Shown: in pieces, positions 8,569-17,775 of the stretch
How the letters are laid out: every line of letters starts with the position of its first letter
Numbering within the stretch: the first letter of the stretch is position 1
Origin: Tamlana sp. I1
GTDB taxonomy: Bacteria > Bacteroidota > Bacteroidia > Flavobacteriales > Flavobacteriaceae
Reading direction: 5' to 3'
DNA length: 64,000 nucleotides
NCBI RefSeq assembly: GCF_015355625.1
Contig: NZ_JACLAF010000017.1
Span: forward strand, 33,608 to 97,607
The notes under the pieces: generated by a model
Databases searched by the model: none
The model's input: only the letters and a program-made list of their open reading frames with translations
What the model was told of the DNA's origin: nothing
Program-made: the position numbers and the translations under genes

Positions 8569-8982
8569 TTGAAACCAGATTATTTATTTGTTTACGGCAC
8601 CTTATTAAAGGGCGTAAAAAACGACATGTCTAGATTTTTAGCGGCACATGCGCAGTTTGTTGCTAAAGGCACTTTTCAAGGAAAACTCTATCAAGTGTCT
8701 TGGTATCCAGGTGCCGTTGTTAGTGCTAATGCTTCAGAGAAAGTTTATGGTGCTGTTTTTAAAATAGATGATTTTGAAAATGTTTTTAAAGTTTTAGACC
8801 ATTATGAAGGTATTGGGCATGTTCCAAGTGCATCCGATTTGTTTAAAAGAGAAAGTGTTCAAGCTGTTCTAGTTGATGGAACCACAATTGAAACTTGGGT
8901 GTATCTTTATAACCGTGATGTAAGTCATTTAAAATGGATTTCTTCTGGAGATTTTTTGAAGTTTTCTAATGAAGAGGTTTAA
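8569..8982 (+). CDS. Gamma-glutamylcyclotransferase-like (AIG2/YtfP) protein
   Basis: A 137-residue beta-barrel protein with the substrate-loop motif YLFVYGTLLKG at its N-terminus and HYEGIG further on, typical of the GGCT/YtfP fold that cyclises or releases gamma-glutamyl groups. Start: there is no ATG in frame; the nearby ATG at 8561 runs into a stop after three codons. TTG at 8569 puts the YGTL motif at the normal distance, so I take it as the initiation codon. It follows ytxJ by 10 nt, hinting at a common role in low-molecular-weight thiol turnover, but this is inference. Many family members have no proven activity. Confidence 0.8.
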   Translation: MKPDYLFVYGTLLKGVKNDMSRFLAAHAQFVAKGTFQGKLYQVSWYPGAVVSANASEKVYGAVFKIDDFENVFKVLDHYEGIGHVPSASDLFKRESVQAVLVDGTTIETWVYLYNRDVSHLKWISSGDFLKFSNEEV

Positions 8983-9083
8983 GTTGTTTTACTACGAAAT
9001 AGCCATTATTTTGTATTCAATTTCAATTTTAATATGACATTTTTACGATTTTTATGTAATATTATATCGTAAAATGATATTAA

Positions 9084-9818
9084 ATGGGAAAAAAATTACG
9101 CGCACTAGTTGAAGATAACACCTCTAAACACGGAAAAATATTTGATTATTTTATTCAGGTTTTAATCCTTTTGTCGCTTATTTCATTTGCTGTAGAAACC
9201 TTACCAAATAACTCTAAAAATACAATCGTTTTAATAGAAAGTTTCGAGATATTTTGTGTCCTTGTTTTTACTATAGAGTATATATTACGTATTTATGTTG
9301 CTAAACATAAATTAAAATATATTTTTAGCTTTTACGGGCTTGTCGATTTCTTGGCTATTTTCCCTTTTTACCTTAGTAGTTTCTACGATTTAAGAGCGTT
9401 AAGAGCATTTCGCATATTTAGAATTTTTAGAGCCTTAAAATTAATTCGTTACAACAAGGCGCTTAACCGATTTCATATAGCGGCCAGATTGGTAAAGGAA
9501 GAAGTTATACTTTTTTTAATTGTAACCGGAATTTTTGTTTTTCTAGCTTCTGCAGGTATTTATTATTTTGAAAATGAAGCGCAACCCGAAGTGTTTTCTT
9601 CTGTGTTTCACAGTGCTTGGTGGGCCATTGTAACTTTAACAACCGTAGGGTATGGTGATGTTTATCCCATTACAGATGGCGGTAAAATATTCACCTTTTT
9701 TATTCTTATTATTGGTGTTGGTATTGTAACAATTCCTGCAGGGTTAGTCGCTAGTGCTTTGTCTAAAGCGAGAGAAATTGAAGATGAAGAGATTCTTGAA
9801 AAGTCTAAGCGTAAATAA
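9084..9818 (+). CDS. Voltage-gated potassium channel, six-helix type
   Basis: A 244-residue inner-membrane ion transporter. Hydrophobic segments S1-S3 fall at about 21-40, 50-72 and 80-98; the voltage-sensor helix S4 follows with regularly spaced arginines (RALRAFRIFRIFRALKLIR, about 104-122); S5 is at about 140-160; the pore loop carries the K+ selectivity filter TTVGYGD, and S6 (FFILIIGVGIVTIPAGLVAS) follows. The tail is short and charged, with no RCK or cyclic-nucleotide domain. It stands alone, ending in a hairpin shared with the convergent fahA. Physiologically it would set membrane potential or K+ flux. Confidence 0.92.
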   Translation: MGKKLRALVEDNTSKHGKIFDYFIQVLILLSLISFAVETLPNNSKNTIVLIESFEIFCVLVFTIEYILRIYVAKHKLKYIFSFYGLVDFLAIFPFYLSSFYDLRALRAFRIFRIFRALKLIRYNKALNRFHIAARLVKEEVILFLIVTGIFVFLASAGIYYFENEAQPEVFSSVFHSAWWAIVTLTTVGYGDVYPITDGGKIFTFFILIIGVGIVTIPAGLVASALSKAREIEDEEILEKSKRK

Positions 9819-9847
9819 TGAGTTTTTTAAAAAACACAACATAAAAA

Positions 9848-9892
9848 AAGGCTATTTAAGCGCCTAATTTATTAGGATACCTAAATAACCTT
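9848..9892. terminator. Bidirectional terminator between the K+ channel gene and fahA
   Basis: AAGGCTATTTAAG (9848-9860) pairs, with minor mismatches, with 9879-9892, and an inner CCTAA/TTAGG extends the stem. An A-run precedes and T-rich sequence follows, so it can end both convergent genes. Confidence 0.65.
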
Positions 9893-9927
9893 GTATTATT
9901 AACCTAAAGGTTTAATCTTTAAGTTTG

Positions 9928-11214
9928 TTATTTTTTCTTCTTGTAAACGGGTAATAATTTGGTTGAAACTTCGCCAAAACCAATTCGTGTTCCGTCTTTT
10001 TCACAGAATCCGCGCATAATTACCGTATCGTTATCATTAATGTATTTGCGTTCACTGCCATCTTTCATTTTTAATGGTTTTTCGCCATTGTGAGTGAGTT
10101 CTAACATGGAACCATAACTGTTTTCGGTAGGTCCAGAAATTGTACCGCTCCCCATCATGTCGCCCGAATTTATCGGACAACCGTTTATCGTGTGGTGCGC
10201 TAATTGTTGTACCATATTCCAATACATGTATTTGAAATTCGATTTGCTAACTACGGTTTCTTTAGCACCTTTTGGTTGAATAGCCACTTCTAAGTTAATG
10301 TCGTAGCTTTTCTTGCCTTCATACTTTAAGTAGTCTAACTGTGGTTTTAGAGGTTTCGGACTCTCAACACGGTAAGGCTCTAAGGCATCTAAAGTTACTA
10401 TCCATGGTGAAATTGAAGACGCGAAATTTTTTGCTAAAAACGGACCTAAAGGCACGTATTCCCATTTTTGAATATCTCTAGAACTCCAATCGTTTAGTAA
10501 TACCAATCCGAAAATATATTCTTCAGCTTCTTTTGTTGGAATAGGTTCTCCTAAATCATTAGCATCGGTAGTAATAAAAGCCATTTCTAATTCAAAATCA
10601 ACCCATTTACTTGGGCCAAAAACGGGTTCGGTAGCACCATCTGGAAGCATTTGGCCTTGAGGTCTGTGTACCGGAATTCCAGAAGGAATTATTGACGAGC
10701 TTCTGCCGTGATATCCAATAGGAATGTGTAACCAATTTGGTAATAAAGCATTCTCTGGATCTCTAAACATACTGCCCACATTCGTAGCGTGTTCTATGCT
10801 TGAGTGAAAATCGGTATAATCACCAATTTGTACAGGAAGCTGCATTTCAATTTCATCCAATCTAAAAAGTATGGTTTCTTTATGTTTGGTATTATTTTTT
10901 AAGCTGTCGTTATCGGCATCAAAAACTTCTGCAATACGGTTTCTAACTGCACGCCATGTTTTTCGGCCATCGGCAATAAAATCATTTAATGAATCCTGAA
11001 GAAAAATATCGTCGGTTAAAGGGATGTCTTTAAAATAGCCCAATTGGTGTAAAGCACCTAAATCTATAGCGGTATCGCCAATTCGTGTACCAATAGTAAT
11101 AATATCGTCACGGGTTAAAAACACACCAAACGGAATGTTTTGAATTGGGAAATCTGAGTTTTTATCGACGTGTAACCACGATTTTCTATCTGGATTGTTA
11201 GCTGATAATGGCAT
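9928..11214 (-). CDS. fahA: Fumarylacetoacetase
   Basis: The last enzyme of tyrosine/phenylalanine breakdown, hydrolysing fumarylacetoacetate to fumarate and acetoacetate. The 428-residue product has the N-terminal SH3-like part (PFGVFLTRDD) and the catalytic metal site in YTDFHSSIEHATNVG, ELEMAF, LLNDWSSRDIQKWEY and SGTISGPTENSYGSM, all conserved in the FAH family. Length matches eukaryotic-type FAH. Other genes of the homogentisate pathway are not adjacent. A -7 element lies about 35 nt upstream. Confidence 0.96.
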   Translation of the reverse strand: MPLSANNPDRKSWLHVDKNSDFPIQNIPFGVFLTRDDIITIGTRIGDTAIDLGALHQLGYFKDIPLTDDIFLQDSLNDFIADGRKTWRAVRNRIAEVFDADNDSLKNNTKHKETILFRLDEIEMQLPVQIGDYTDFHSSIEHATNVGSMFRDPENALLPNWLHIPIGYHGRSSSIIPSGIPVHRPQGQMLPDGATEPVFGPSKWVDFELEMAFITTDANDLGEPIPTKEAEEYIFGLVLLNDWSSRDIQKWEYVPLGPFLAKNFASSISPWIVTLDALEPYRVESPKPLKPQLDYLKYEGKKSYDINLEVAIQPKGAKETVVSKSNFKYMYWNMVQQLAHHTINGCPINSGDMMGSGTISGPTENSYGSMLELTHNGEKPLKMKDGSERKYINDNDTVIMRGFCEKDGTRIGFGEVSTKLLPVYKKKK

Positions 11215-11247
11215 AACTTAATTTTTTTTATGTTATAGTATTCTTAT

Positions 11248-11255
11248 CAAACCTA
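11248..11255 (-). promoter_or_regulatory. -7 promoter element of fahA
   Basis: The minus strand reads TAGGTTTG, matching TAnnTTTG, 34 nt before the fahA start codon. No clear -33 TTTG is visible. Confidence 0.45.
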
Positions 11256-11352
11256 CACATTTTTTTTATTTTAAATGAAAAAAAAGAATAAAATATAGAT
11301 AAGCAGTAACCGTTAATAAAACCGTTAAAAACTTATAAGTAAATATATGTTT

Positions 11353-11387
11353 TTTGGTGCTTTTAACTAATCAATTTCCTATTTTTG
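11353..11387 (+). promoter_or_regulatory. Promoter of glyA
   Basis: TTTG at 11353-11356 and TATTTTTG at 11380-11387 match the Bacteroidota -33 and -7 elements with 23 nt between them, the upper limit of the usual spacing. The start codon of glyA is 27 nt downstream. Confidence 0.6.
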
Positions 11388-11414
11388 CCGAATATTTAAT
11401 CATAATTTAATTTT

Positions 11415-12686
11415 ATGCAACGCGACGAACAAATTTTTGAACTTATTCAAGCTGAAAAAGAACGCCAATTACATGGTATAGAACTTATTGCATCAGAAAA
11501 TTTTGTAAGCTCTCAAGTAATGGAAGCTGCAGGATCTGTGCTAACAAATAAATATGCCGAAGGGTATCCTGGCAAACGTTACTATGGTGGTTGCGAGGTT
11601 GTTGATGAAGTTGAGCAAATTGCTATCGATAGAGCAAAAGCGTTATTTGGAGCGGCTTACGTAAACGTACAACCACACTCTGGAAGTCAGGCTAATACTG
11701 CTGTTTATCACGCATGTTTAACGCCAGGTGATAAAATTTTAGGTTTTGATTTGTCTCACGGAGGGCACTTAACCCACGGTTCTCCAGTTAATTTTTCTGG
11801 AAAACTTTACAATCCTGTATTTTACGGTGTAGAGCAAGAAACAGGGGTTTTAAATTATGATAAAATTCAAGAGATTGCTACTAAAGAGCAGCCTAAATTA
11901 ATTATTGCTGGTGCTTCTGCTTACTCTCGTGACATCGATTTTAAACGTTTTAGAGTGATTGCCGATAGTGTTGGTGCTATTTTATTAGCTGATATTTCGC
12001 ATCCTGCTGGTCTTATTGCTAAAGGTATTTTAAACGATCCGTTACCTCACTGTCATATCGTGACAACAACAACGCATAAAACTTTAAGAGGTCCAAGAGG
12101 TGGTATGATTATGATGGGACAAGATTTTGATAACCCATTCGGAATTACTCTTAAAAACGGGAGCTTACGTAAAATGTCTTCGTTATTAGATTCTGCTGTT
12201 TTCCCAGGAAATCAAGGTGGTCCATTAGAGCATATTATTGCAGCTAAAGCAATTGCTTTTGGTGAAGCTTTAACCGATAATTTTTTACATTACCAATTAC
12301 AAGTAAAACAAAATGCAGCAACTATGGCCGATGCTTTAGTCGCTAAAGGATATAATATTATTTCTGGTGGAACCGATAACCACTGTATGTTGATCGATTT
12401 ACGTAACAAAAACTTATCTGGTAAAGATGCTGAAAACGCTTTAGTAAAAGCAGATATTACGGTAAACAAAAACATGGTGCCATTTGATGATAAATCACCA
12501 TTTGTAACTTCTGGAATTCGTTTAGGAGTTGCTGCTGTTACTACACGTGGTTTAAAAGAAGATGATATGGTTGCTATTGTTAATTTAATTGATGAAGTAG
12601 TAACTAATTTTGAAGATGAGGCGGTTTTAGAAGCTGTAAAAGTTAAAGTAAATAACATGATGAAGGATAAACCTTTATTTGTATAA
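11415..12686 (+). CDS. glyA: Serine hydroxymethyltransferase
   Basis: A PLP enzyme interconverting serine and glycine while loading tetrahydrofolate with a one-carbon unit. The 423-residue protein has the N-terminal [16 protein letters not shown], the [16 protein letters not shown] block, and the PLP lysine at about K222 in [12 protein letters not shown]. The C-terminal part carries [15 protein letters not shown]. The gene is monocistronic, with its own promoter and a strong terminator. Codon use is noticeably regular, consistent with high expression. Confidence 0.98.
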   Translation: MQRDEQIFELIQAEKERQLHGIELIASENFVSSQVMEAAGSVLTNKYAEGYPGKRYYGGCEVVDEVEQIAIDRAKALFGAAYVNVQPHSGSQANTAVYHACLTPGDKILGFDLSHGGHLTHGSPVNFSGKLYNPVFYGVEQETGVLNYDKIQEIATKEQPKLIIAGASAYSRDIDFKRFRVIADSVGAILLADISHPAGLIAKGILNDPLPHCHIVTTTTHKTLRGPRGGMIMMGQDFDNPFGITLKNGSLRKMSSLLDSAVFPGNQGGPLEHIIAAKAIAFGEALTDNFLHYQLQVKQNAATMADALVAKGYNIISGGTDNHCMLIDLRNKNLSGKDAENALVKADITVNKNMVPFDDKSPFVTSGIRLGVAAVTTRGLKEDDMVAIVNLIDEVVTNFEDEAVLEAVKVKVNNMMKDKPLFV

Positions 12687-12727
12687 TTTACAATGAAATA
12701 GAACCTTAGTATTAAGGTTTACAACTA

Positions 12728-12756
12728 AAAAAATCCTGCATCAAGCAGGATTTTTT
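12728..12756. terminator. Terminator after glyA, usable from both sides
   Basis: AAAAAATCCTGC (12728-12739) and GCAGGATTTTTT (12745-12756) form a perfect 12-bp stem with a 5-nt loop. The flanking A and T runs let it serve glyA and the convergent DUF885 gene. Confidence 0.85.
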
Positions 12757-12779
12757 GTTTTTAAGCTTAGCGTAAAAGT

Positions 12780-14606
12780 TTATTTTTTTGAAGCCATGTA
12801 GTCGTCTACAAAATCTTCTAATACATTTAAAGGTATGGCGCCATGAGAAATCACGACTTCATGGAATTCTCGAATATCAAATTGATCACCTAAGGCATCT
12901 TTCGCTTTTTTACGTAATTCTAAAATTTTCAACATGCCTATTTTATATGCTGTGGCTTGACTAGGCATCACAATATGGCGTTCTACCATTTTAACCGCGT
13001 CTAATTCGGCATTAGGGGTATTATCGGTGTAGTATTTAATACCTTCTTCGCGAGTCCATTTTTTAGCGTGAATTCCTGTGTCTACAACCAATCGGCAGGC
13101 GCGCCATAATTCCATTGCTAAGCGACCGAAATCTGAATAAGGGTTAGCATAGAAGCCCATTTCTTTAGGAATAAACTCAGAATATAATCCCCAACCTTCA
13201 GTATAAGCGGTATAACCCCCAAATTTTCTAAACATAGGTACATCTTTCAATTCTTGCTGAATAGCCAGTTGCATGTGGTGTCCAGGAATGCCTTCATGAT
13301 AGGCTAATGCTTCCATTTGATATGTTGGCATAGAAGCCATGTCATATAAATTGGCGTAATATATGCCCGGTCTAGAGCCGTCGGCGGCGGGACGATTGTA
13401 AAATGCTTTTCCAGCCGATTGCTCTCTAAACGGTTCAACGGCTTTAACAATAATATCGGCTTTTGGTTTTGTAATGAATATCTCGTCTAATCTCGTTTTC
13501 ATACTGTCGATAATACGAACCGCTTCCGCTAAATAGGCGTCTTTTCCTTTTTGGTCAGATGAGTAATAAAACTGTTTATCGGTTTTCATAAACTCAAAAA
13601 ACGCTTGCAAATCGCCTTCAAATCCAACGTTCTCACGAATAGCGTTCATTTCTTTGTGAATTCTGGCTACTTCAGCTAAACCAATTTCGTGAATCTCTTC
13701 AGCAGTTAAATTGGTGGTTGTTGTTCTATTTAAAGCGTTATTAAAAAAGGCTTCACCATCAGGGAATTTCCATGCGCCATCATTTGTGTTTGCGCGCCCT
13801 TTTTGGGCTTTCATAAAAGAAATAAGCGTGTTGTATGCCGGTTTTACAGCGGTTAATAGCGCGTCCTTGGCTTGTTCTTCTAAGGCCGATTTGGTGTCGT
13901 TGTCTAGGTCTAATTTGTTCACTTTCTTAGTGAAATCATCATATAAAGCACTTTTTTTATCTGAAGTATCAAAAGGTTGTCCTACTAAAATGTTTTCAGA
14001 ATCTTGAATCACTTTATCATAAACAAATAACGGCGGCATGATGCCCATGGTTTCACGGGTTTTTAAGTTTTCAACCAATTGGTTGAAGAATTTATTAAAG
14101 CCATTTAGTCTAGAAATATAGGCTTCAGCATCTTCGATAGAATCGATTTGATGCATGTTTATCATAAATGCAGGTTTTCCCGATTGTGCCCCAAACATTT
14201 GGTTTACAGGGTAATTATGAAATCGGTATTTGTAGTCGTAAATGTTATTTTCAACCTTTTGTTTAAAAAGTTTATAACTTAATAAAACATCTTTTGAAAG
14301 TAAATCGACGTTAACCGAATCTATTAACCAGGCAAGTGCTTCTTTGTTTCTTTTTAGATCTCTTTCTGCGGCAGCAGGCGAGTTGTCATTCAGTTTTCCA
14401 TAATCTTTTTTAATCTCTAGTCTTGTTTGAAATTCAGGGTAAGCATCAACTCGTTCATCAAAAGCTTTTTGAAAAAAAGCAGTTACTTTTTCCGACTCTA
14501 CTTCAATTTCAGCATTTGTAGGTGTTTTGGTTTTTTCTTTTTTACAGGAAAAGCATAGGGCAAGCATAAAAATAATTTGTGCAGATTTTAAAAATAATGG
14601 TTTCAT
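12780..14606 (-). CDS. DUF885 family lipoprotein, putative metallopeptidase
   Basis: A 608-residue exported lipoprotein: signal peptide with lipobox ALCFSC (modified Cys about 21), then charged linker KKEKTKTPTN. The DUF885 domain fills the rest and contains YHEGIPGHHMQLAIQQE, a H-E-x-x-x-H-H arrangement thought to bind zinc in this family, and the EGWGLYSEFIPKEMGF block downstream that supplies further ligands. RPAADGSRPGIYYANLYD is another family block. The substrate is not known; peptidase activity is inferred from relatives. It is alone between two convergent or tandem units. Confidence 0.85.
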   Translation of the reverse strand: MKPLFLKSAQIIFMLALCFSCKKEKTKTPTNAEIEVESEKVTAFFQKAFDERVDAYPEFQTRLEIKKDYGKLNDNSPAAAERDLKRNKEALAWLIDSVNVDLLSKDVLLSYKLFKQKVENNIYDYKYRFHNYPVNQMFGAQSGKPAFMINMHQIDSIEDAEAYISRLNGFNKFFNQLVENLKTRETMGIMPPLFVYDKVIQDSENILVGQPFDTSDKKSALYDDFTKKVNKLDLDNDTKSALEEQAKDALLTAVKPAYNTLISFMKAQKGRANTNDGAWKFPDGEAFFNNALNRTTTTNLTAEEIHEIGLAEVARIHKEMNAIRENVGFEGDLQAFFEFMKTDKQFYYSSDQKGKDAYLAEAVRIIDSMKTRLDEIFITKPKADIIVKAVEPFREQSAGKAFYNRPAADGSRPGIYYANLYDMASMPTYQMEALAYHEGIPGHHMQLAIQQELKDVPMFRKFGGYTAYTEGWGLYSEFIPKEMGFYANPYSDFGRLAMELWRACRLVVDTGIHAKKWTREEGIKYYTDNTPNAELDAVKMVERHIVMPSQATAYKIGMLKILELRKKAKDALGDQFDIREFHEVVISHGAIPLNVLEDFVDDYMASKK

Positions 14607-14924
14607 TGGGATTTGTTTTGAATCAATTTTTATAAGATATGAAAATCTTTTGAAAGTGTTTTGAAGAATTTAAATTCTATTCAAATCATGTGCTAATTCA
14701 GTCTATTTTGTATTTTGATGACTACAATAATGTTGAATATAGATACGAAATTTTAGTGTAGCATACGATTCTCGATGCATGTACTTAGGGTCGCATTATT
14801 TGAGTTGATACAGCGAGTCAAAATAAAACACAGTTCTAGAAAACCTAAACTATTTCAAAAACCAAGGGTGAACATTTTAATGTTCACCCTTGGTTTATAA
14901 TTGTAGAAGTATATGACTTCTAAT
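14607..14924. other. 318-bp intergenic region
   Basis: It contains the terminator of the beta-helix lipoprotein gene (14859-14896) and, closer to 14607, the leader of the DUF885 gene. No promoter consensus or gene is evident in the rest. Confidence 0.4.
14859..14896 (-). terminator. Terminator of the beta-helix lipoprotein gene
   Basis: AAACCAAGGGTGAACA (14859-14874) is perfectly complementary to 14881-14896 with a 6-nt loop, giving a 16-bp GC-containing stem 29 nt after the stop at 14925. Confidence 0.85.
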
Positions 14925-16490
14925 TTACTCTTCCTCCGGAAAAGTGATGTGTTGATAAGCGCCCAAATCTGGTGCTAAAGTTCTGCTTACGTTTAAAATG
15001 TCGAATGGCACTTGTAAAGCGTATATTGAATTCCCTTGGTTTATTGCAGCAGATTCTTCGCCAATAATCATTTGGTTGCTTTCAGTGTTTTTAAAATTAG
15101 GGTCTTCATTTAAAATAATCGATTCGTAATGCGTGTTATCTGTAAAATCGTAATTCGGCCCATCAAACTCATCGTTATTATCATTAAAACGAATTAAGCA
15201 ATTGGTGAGTTTAAAATTGAAAACGGTGTTGTCTGCTTCAACTTCATCAGCTAAAAACTCGATGTTTTCGTTACCATAAATGATGCAGTTGTTAAAATTA
15301 GCTTCGGTTAAATTGGTTGCAATAATCCCGTTGTCTTCGTCGAACACAAAATTATTTAGTAATAATGCAGGGTATTGTCTGAAACTATAATCCCAATAAT
15401 TAGCAAATGTACTGTGTGTGAAATTGTATTTTCCGCCAATAGTTCCAGCAAAAGAAGCTAGTCCGGAATTGTTAATCACAACATTTTCACCACTTATAGA
15501 TGTGTTTCTACCTAAAATACCAAAACTGCTTGAATTGTATATTTGAGAGTTTGTAATGCTAAGTTTGTCGCTAGACTCTTGTGGATTTCCATCGCTAATT
15601 ATGCCCGCGGTTGCGTTTTTTATCGTGGCGTAATTTATAATGTTATTTACACTGCCTTCAAACAGCCAAATGGCAGACCATTGTCCGGGGACTTCGGCGT
15701 ATTCAGGCTCTAAGCGGTCGCCTTCAAAAATCACTTCATTTTCCAATAATTCTTGATCACTACTATAGGCACCATTTACATGGAGCGATGCGTTGTTATA
15801 CACAATAATGCCCGAATTTTCATGAAAATGTATACGTGCACCAGCTTCAATAGTTAGAGTTTCGTTTTCAGGAACGGCAGCAAAACCGTATATCACATAA
15901 GGTTTTTGGTTGGTGAAGGTAAGTTCGGAAGCTTGCAGTTCGCGACCTTGTATATCGGTTTCAACCAATTCGCCATCAATATTAATTTTTAAAGTTTCTA
16001 TAACTTTGGTGTCATCATCTCGGTCTGGATAGATAAAAACAGCATCTTGAACCAGGGTAACTAATTCTACTTTTTGAAGATTTGAACCTGCATCAAATTC
16101 AATTTGGTCGGTGTATAAAAAAGTACCGTCTAAACTTGGTAATTTACTGATGTCTATTGTCGATTCAACAAAAATATACATGCTGTCTTTGGCAAGAATC
16201 TCTACGTTTTCAAAAGTTTTTCCTGTCATCCCATCTATGCTCAAACGGTAATTTGAAGCATCTCCAAGGCTTAGTCTTACTGAAGGTACTGAAATATCAT
16301 CATCACTATTATTATACACTTTTAAATTGTAGGTGCTCGATCCAATATCGGTAAAAACGGTATCTAAATACACGGTGTCTTTAGAAAATTGTAAACTGCC
16401 GGTACTTGGAGAAAATTCAAAATCTTTACGGCAAGAGCTCCAAAGCATTAAAAATCCAAGAGTGATAAAAAAGTATAAATAGCGTTTCAT
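14925..16490 (-). CDS. Right-handed beta-helix lipoprotein
   Basis: A 521-residue surface or periplasmic lipoprotein with signal peptide and lipobox LWSSC (Cys about 20). Residues 25-150 look like an immunoglobulin-type beta domain (DTVYLDTVFTDIGSSTYNLKVYN). From about 190 on there are repeated short strands with Asn ladders (NNIINYATIKNATAGII, NSQIYNSSSFGILG, NFNNCIIYGNENI), typical of parallel beta-helix repeats, ending in a DLGAYQH motif common in Bacteroidota choice-of-anchor-free helices. No polysaccharide lyase residues could be picked out. Function unknown. It is transcribed alone and ends in a strong hairpin. Confidence 0.8.
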   Translation of the reverse strand: MKRYLYFFITLGFLMLWSSCRKDFEFSPSTGSLQFSKDTVYLDTVFTDIGSSTYNLKVYNNSDDDISVPSVRLSLGDASNYRLSIDGMTGKTFENVEILAKDSMYIFVESTIDISKLPSLDGTFLYTDQIEFDAGSNLQKVELVTLVQDAVFIYPDRDDDTKVIETLKINIDGELVETDIQGRELQASELTFTNQKPYVIYGFAAVPENETLTIEAGARIHFHENSGIIVYNNASLHVNGAYSSDQELLENEVIFEGDRLEPEYAEVPGQWSAIWLFEGSVNNIINYATIKNATAGIISDGNPQESSDKLSITNSQIYNSSSFGILGRNTSISGENVVINNSGLASFAGTIGGKYNFTHSTFANYWDYSFRQYPALLLNNFVFDEDNGIIATNLTEANFNNCIIYGNENIEFLADEVEADNTVFNFKLTNCLIRFNDNNDEFDGPNYDFTDNTHYESIILNEDPNFKNTESNQMIIGEESAAINQGNSIYALQVPFDILNVSRTLAPDLGAYQHITFPEEE

Positions 16491-16570
16491 TTAAAGGCTT
16501 TAATTTTAGATGGCTAAAAATATAACTTTTGAAGCTATGATTTAGTATTTATAGCTGTAAAATAAACAAA

Positions 16571-16701
16571 GAGGCTGTTTAAAAAGTAAGGAAAATTTGA
16601 TTTGTCAGGTTGAGCTTGTCGAAACCGATATTGATTAGCAATCAGTTAGAAATATTTCGACAAGCTCAATATGACATTAGTTATACTTTTTAGACAGCCT
16701 C
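16571..16701. repeat. Nested inverted-repeat element behind galT
   Basis: Three palindromes sit inside one another. Outer arms GAGGCTGTTTAAAAAGTA (16571-16588) and 16684-16701 differ at one position. Middle arms 16603-16624 (with TTGAGCTTGTCGAAA) and 16655-16676 differ at two positions. A small inner hairpin TGATT/AATCA lies at 16632-16644. On the minus strand the outer stem is followed by T-rich sequence, so it can end the gal operon. The outer arms resemble the simple terminator at 1084-1121, suggesting a terminator into which a mobile palindrome was inserted, or a REP/MITE-like family. Confidence 0.8.
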
Positions 16702-16735
16702 TTGTTAAAGCATTTTTTATTTTATCGTGTTCAAA

Positions 16736-17758
16736 TTAAAGTAAATCACGAAGCATTTTTACAGCGGTTTCGGCAGTAATGTCGCGTTGTGGCGAACCAA
16801 ACATTTCGTAACCTACCATGAATTTTTTAACCGAAGCACTTCTTAAAAGTGGCGGATAAAAACTCATGTGCCAATGCCAATGTTTGTTTTCATTTCCATC
16901 GGTAGGAGCTTGATGAATTCCGCTAGAGTAGGGGAACGAGGTGTTAAATAATTTATCGTATGCTTTGGTAATTACCGAAATGGCTTCAGCGTATTGTAGC
17001 GCTTGTTCGGCATTCATATCCAAAATATTGGCTTGATGCTTTTTAGGAACAATCATGGTTTCAAAAGGCCAAACTGCCCAAAACGGAACTAAAACGACAA
17101 ACTCATCATTTTCAAAAATGATACGTTCTTGTTTTTCTAATTCTTGTGCTAAATAATCACCTAATAAACTGCTGTTATTTTTGCTGAAGTAATTAAATTG
17201 TTGCGTGTTTTTTTTATCAACTTCGTTAGGAAGTGTAGACTGGCTCCAGATTTGTCCGTGTGGATGCGGATTGCTACATCCCATAACAGCACCTTTGTTT
17301 TCAAAAATTTGAACATAGTTAATGTCTGGGTTTTCAGCAAGTGCTTTAAATTCTTTTTGCCATGTAAAAACAACTTTTTCAATCTCTTTAGGTGTCATAT
17401 CAGCCAAACTTTTAGAATGGTCTGGGCTAAAACACACCACTTTACAAATGCCTGTTTCACTTTGTGCCACTAGAAGTCCGTCGTTTACAGCAAAGGTTTT
17501 AGAGTCTTTTTGAAGCGCTGCAAAGTCGTTCGTAAACACAAAAGCATCGGTGTATTTTGGGTTAACTTCACCATTAATTCGGGTGTTTCCTGCACATAAA
17601 TAGCAGGATTCATCGTAGCTAGGGCGTTTTTCGTTAGAAACGGCTTCGTTTTGTCCTTGCCATGGTCTTTTTGCACGGTGTGGAGAAACTAAAACCCATT
17701 CTCCTGTTAGAATATTAAAACGTTTATGTGAGTAATCTTGTAAATCTGTATTTTTCAT
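16736..17758 (-). CDS. galT: Galactose-1-phosphate uridylyltransferase
   Basis: Leloir pathway enzyme moving UMP from UDP-glucose to galactose-1-phosphate. The 340-residue product begins MKNTDLQDYSHKRF; zinc cysteines C52 and C55 (CYLC) and the catalytic HPHGQIW with nucleophile H167 are present, as is the second-domain HWHWHMSFYPP zinc block. The frame stays open to a TTG at 17764, but the ATG at 17758 is the better start. It is the last gene of gntR-galM-galK-galT, 17 nt after galK. The palindromic element at 16571 probably terminates the transcript. A galE gene is not in the window. Confidence 0.97.
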   Translation of the reverse strand: MKNTDLQDYSHKRFNILTGEWVLVSPHRAKRPWQGQNEAVSNEKRPSYDESCYLCAGNTRINGEVNPKYTDAFVFTNDFAALQKDSKTFAVNDGLLVAQSETGICKVVCFSPDHSKSLADMTPKEIEKVVFTWQKEFKALAENPDINYVQIFENKGAVMGCSNPHPHGQIWSQSTLPNEVDKKNTQQFNYFSKNNSSLLGDYLAQELEKQERIIFENDEFVVLVPFWAVWPFETMIVPKKHQANILDMNAEQALQYAEAISVITKAYDKLFNTSFPYSSGIHQAPTDGNENKHWHWHMSFYPPLLRSASVKKFMVGYEMFGSPQRDITAETAVKMLRDLL

Positions 17759-17775
17759 TTTCAATTAAATTACTT

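Noticed and set aside
11215..11414. Glycine riboswitch before glyA
   Set aside because: No conserved riboswitch core was found; the leader is only about 20 nt after the predicted promoter.
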